Part shown: piece after piece, positions 22,443 through 24,797 of the stretch | Layout of the letters: each line of letters starts with the position of its first letter | Numbering within the stretch: position 1 is the first letter of the stretch | NCBI GenBank assembly: GCA_038236865.1 | Contig: JBBRZI010000011.1 | Coordinates: 1-24,797 of the forward strand | DNA: 24,797 nt | Reading direction: 5' to 3' | Origin: UBA4729 sp038236865 | GTDB lineage: Bacteria > Patescibacteriota > Saccharimonadia > Saccharimonadales > UBA4665 | Notes under the pieces: model-generated | Databases searched by the model: none | The model's input: only the letters and a program-made list of their open reading frames with translations | What the model was told of the DNA's origin: nothing | Program-made: the position numbers and the translations under genes

Positions 22443-22475
22443 TGCAAAAACCCGCTCAAAAAAATGAGCGGGTTT
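22443..22475 (-). terminator. Rho-independent terminator of KGG gene 2
   Basis: AAACCCGCTCA/TGAGCGGGTTT (22448-22458 with 22465-22475), loop of six, followed on the minus strand by TTGCAAA after the stem-embedded U-run. It ends 22 nt past the stop of the gene. Confidence 0.85.
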
Positions 22476-22497
22476 ACTGCGAGGCTATGGATCGCAA

Positions 22498-22692
22498 CTA
22501 ACTGCGCCGTGATTTGGAGCCACCGAGGGCCCCGTAGATGCTGGCACGCTTACGGCCCTCTTCACCGGCGGCAAAGCCACCAGTTGTGCCGCGCTGGCCA
22601 CCCATCCTGCCGATACGTGAGTAAAAATCAGAACCGTACTTTTTCTTATTCTTCAGTGCAGCCTGCCGGCCGCCTTTTGCTGTTCCTGCCAT
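22498..22692 (-). CDS. KGG-type small basic protein 2
   Basis: A 64-residue basic Gly-rich protein, paralogous to the one at 21395-21592. It has MAGTAKGGRQAALKNKKKYG, then DFYSRIGRMGGQRGTTGGFA, then GRKRASIYGALGGSKSRRS. The ATG at 22692 has GGAGG 8 nt upstream; the longer frame from 22770 would run through a leader hairpin and has no such site. It has its own terminator, so the two KGG genes are separate units. The product is likely small, abundant and disordered, perhaps nucleic-acid binding given 16 or so Arg/Lys residues; that is inference. Confidence 0.87.
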   Translation of the reverse strand: MAGTAKGGRQAALKNKKKYGSDFYSRIGRMGGQRGTTGGFAAGEEGRKRASIYGALGGSKSRRS

Positions 22693-22711
22693 ATTCCTAT
22701 CCTCCTTACAC

Positions 22712-22762
22712 CTCAAGACAATTATTAGGTAGGCGCCGTCTGATACTCGCCTGTGCCTTGAG
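22712..22762 (-). promoter_or_regulatory. Leader stem-loop of KGG gene 2
   Basis: CTCAAGACA with TGCCTTGAG (22712-22720 and 22754-22762, one G-U as RNA) encloses an AGGCG/CGCCT stem (22731-22735 and about 22748-22752 region). It ends about 5 nt before the Shine-Dalgarno. A translational control role is possible. No promoter with good spacing was found upstream. Confidence 0.4.
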
Positions 22763-22908
22763 CATACCAACCATAGTAATAGATAGAGCTTATGTTAGTC
22801 TGTAAGAAATTCGGTATTGGGCCACAGCCCTTGCTTTGAAACGGAGAGGTCGGAAGTTACAGGGGTGAACCGCGGTTTGTAGCCCGCTCATCACTTGTTG
22901 GCCTGCGT

Positions 22909-23760
22909 CTATTTTTTGACAACTGGAGCGGTACTGGTTGTGCTGTTAAACGTCAGCGGTGCTTCCAGAATAATCTTATTGGTGCTGGGTCGATACAAGA
23001 TAGCTTTGCCTGCCTTAACGTACATAAGCACCTTGTCACCGTTTTGCGCATTGGCAAAGAAGGCTGATTGCTGTTTGGCTTGGGCGGCATCGCTCACGGC
23101 AGCGACGGTTGGAGTTTCCCCTTGGGGCAGCTGCACGAGCAGCCCAACGCGACCGATCAAATCTTGGGTCTGCTTTTCAACCAGCGCCTGAGGGTTATTG
23201 GTAATTGTCGACAGCTGATCCTGCAGATTCTGGCGATCGGTGTAGAGGTTCCAGCTCCACAGTGCCAAACCGACGACGGCGACGGCAAGTAACGCTTCCA
23301 CGACCATACGGCCATAGTGCGTACGCGGCTGGGCAACGGGCGTTGGCCCGACAGCCTGGGCAAGAACAGTTGGCGCTGGGGCGGTGGCCTCAGCTTCGGC
23401 TTCGACTTTAGCATTGGCTTCTTCGGATTCGGGTTCAGCCTCGACGGTAGGCTCGGATTCGGCGGAAAGATCTGCCTCAGATTCAGTTTCAGTTTCGGAT
23501 TCGGGCGCAGTGGCAGACTCGGCTTCAGTTTCGGATTCGGCGGCAGCTTCGCCTTCGGACTCCTTAACCTCAGGGGCAGTTGCACCTGCTGCTTCCGTAT
23601 CAACACGAGTTACATCCTCAGTAGCTTCTGGTTTATTAGTAATAAAATCAGAAATAGGCTTTGATCGATCCTCTGCAGTCATTGGCACATTGCCAGTATC
23701 TTCACTGGTTATATCAAAATTTTCGTCCTCATCGGGCGACTTGATGTCAATTTGAGACAT
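22909..23760 (-). CDS. Single-pass membrane protein with acidic cytoplasmic tail and CPR-type outer domain
   Basis: The protein has 283 residues. Residues 1-130 are very acidic and dominated by Glu, Ala, Ser and Thr, with SES/ESE-type repeats, and are presumably disordered. A Pro/Ala stretch and HYGR lead into one membrane helix at 152-171. A short coiled-coil-like stretch (TDRQNLQDQLSTI) follows, and then a C-terminal domain: PTVAAVSDAAQAKQQSAFF then ANAQNGDKVLMYVKAGKAILYRPSTNKII. I recall this last pattern as a widespread, uncharacterised extracytoplasmic module of CPR genomes. GGAG precedes the ATG by 10 nt across a run of six C. A near-consensus promoter lies 30-58 nt upstream. It is transcribed in the same direction as, and just downstream of, the rRNA genes, but a terminator separates them. 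Confidence 0.85.
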   Translation of the reverse strand: MSQIDIKSPDEDENFDITSEDTGNVPMTAEDRSKPISDFITNKPEATEDVTRVDTEAAGATAPEVKESEGEAAAESETEAESATAPESETETESEADLSAESEPTVEAEPESEEANAKVEAEAEATAPAPTVLAQAVGPTPVAQPRTHYGRMVVEALLAVAVVGLALWSWNLYTDRQNLQDQLSTITNNPQALVEKQTQDLIGRVGLLVQLPQGETPTVAAVSDAAQAKQQSAFFANAQNGDKVLMYVKAGKAILYRPSTNKIILEAPLTFNSTTSTAPVVKK

Positions 23761-23789
23761 GGGGGGATACTCCTTATATTCTTATGCTT

Positions 23790-23818
23790 ATTCTAACCCG
23801 TCTGCCTAGTATCCCCAA
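23790..23818 (-). promoter_or_regulatory. Promoter for the acidic membrane protein
   Basis: TTGGGG (23818-23813), 17 nt, TAGAAT (23795-23790) on the minus strand, with a leader of about 25 nt. Confidence 0.5.
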
Positions 23819-23871
23819 CTATTTATGAGGTCACCCTGTTGTGGCCAAGTAAACCTGCTGAGACGCTCCAC

Positions 23872-23906
23872 AAATAAGAAAAGAGCCCTCCTTTCGGAGA
23901 GCTCTT
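23872..23906 (-). terminator. Terminator of the rRNA operon
   Basis: AAGAGCCCTCC/GGAGAGCTCTT (23881-23891 with 23896-23906) is an 11-bp stem with a GAAA tetraloop on the minus strand, followed by TTCTTATTTG. It begins 7 nt after the 5S 3' end. Confidence 0.85.
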
Positions 23907-23912
23907 CTATAA

Positions 23913-24026
23913 TTTGGCACCGTGCTATCTTCCCAGGGGTGGACCCCAAGTATTGTAACCGCTACGAGGCTTAACTGCTGTGTTCGGTATGGGAACAGGT
24001 GTTGCCCTCGCGCTATGGGCACCAAA
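23913..24026 (-). rRNA. rrf: 5S ribosomal RNA
   Basis: About 114 nt on the minus strand. The conserved interior is clear: CCCATACCGAACACAGCAG then TTAAGCC, and GGGGTCCACCCC..GGGA near the 3' side. The ends were placed by the terminal helix TTTGGTGCC with GGTGCCAAA, which pairs over 9 bp with two G-U wobbles. It follows the 23S gene by about 370 nt. Confidence 0.95.
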
Positions 24027-24354
24027 CGCGAACTTCGTTCACTCAATTTGCAGGCAGCAATTATCATTTATCAGATAGTGCGCTCGCAAATCAGAGTCAA
24101 ACAACGGTCGTGTTTGGTGTCCAAGTACAAGTAGTACGGATCAATATATGTAAAAGTTCAAAATCTTAAACAAACGGGTGCAAAATTATTAATCATTCAT
24201 CAATTTACATGTATCAAATATTTGCTGGTCTTCATGTATCCGATTGCCCAGAATTTGGGATCAATGGAAAACAAGAATTCTACAAATCATTTGTTAAATG
24301 AAAAATCGTTAATTGAAAAATGTTTTGGTATGCACCAATAACTAGTCAATTGCT
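24027..24354. other. AT-rich 23S-5S spacer
   Basis: About 330 bp, much richer in A and T than the flanking genes, without a tRNA or ORF that I can support. The ATCAATTTACATGTATCAAAT and TTCATGTATCCGATTG stretches carry similar CATGTATC pieces. This is long for a 23S-5S spacer. Confidence 0.55.
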
Positions 24355-24393
24355 ATCTCTAATCCAGGCTGTAAACAGCACTGAATTAGAGAT
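24355..24393 (-). other. Processing stem just after 23S
   Basis: ATCTCTAAT/ATTAGAGAT (24355-24363 with 24385-24393) continues inward through CAG/CTG to GCTGT/ACAGC with a two-base loop and small mismatches. It lies immediately past the 23S 3' end in the transcript and fits a precursor-processing hairpin. Confidence 0.6.
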
Positions 24394-24396
24394 CGT

Positions 24397-24797
<401 letters not shown>

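Noticed and set aside
23384..23755. Ser-rich 123-codon plus-strand ORF
   Set aside because: It is the antisense shadow of the Glu/Ala/Ser-rich tail of the minus-strand membrane protein.

Overview
This window looks like a chromosomal piece of a Patescibacteria/CPR genome, most likely Candidatus Saccharibacteria (TM7). The inference rests on compact housekeeping proteins (a 587-residue IF-2, a four-domain ribosomal protein S1, a lone short adenylate kinase), two tiny KGG-type proteins, a single-pass membrane protein with a tail I associate with CPR genomes, and a ROK protein that has lost its zinc cluster. TGA is used as a normal stop (for example in def), so the UGA=Gly code of Gracilibacteria/SR1 does not apply.

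Layout. Positions 1-12 kb are nearly all on the minus strand. Read in the direction of transcription they hold a small winged-helix regulator, rpsU-yqeY-adk-map (tightly packed), ftsA, ftsZ, nrdR, nrdJ (class II, B12-dependent ribonucleotide reductase) and the start of a membrane protein that leaves the window. Positions 12.3-16.1 kb carry priA, def and fmt on the plus strand. Then come, on minus, a Pro/Gln-tailed small protein and rpsA-infB, divergent from a plus-strand ROK protein overlapping an ImmA/IrrE-like metallopeptidase. The last part holds two KGG-type genes, a membrane protein, 5S rRNA and the 3' end of 23S rRNA, all on minus. The gene set covers dNTP supply, division, translation initiation, N-terminal protein processing and replication restart.

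The most interesting content is between the genes. (1) Two 165-nt elements, one before nrdR and one before nrdJ, fold into the same nested stem architecture and share short conserved blocks outside the helices. They look like two copies of one cis-regulatory RNA family controlling dNTP synthesis. (2) Five genes (ftsA, rpsU, priA, def, ROK) have a -10-like hexamer 6-9 nt before the ATG and no Shine-Dalgarno, which suggests leaderless mRNAs; other genes have a strong GGAGG. (3) Several spacers carry period-8 (ATAGTNNN) or period-7 arrays, three of them facing their own reverse complement. (4) A roughly 205-bp dispersed element occurs twice with compensatory changes in a hairpin. (5) A 21-bp palindrome occurs four times, and one KGG leader contains a complete intrinsic terminator.

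Limits: all calls come from reading the sequence. No database, covariance-model or expression evidence was available.
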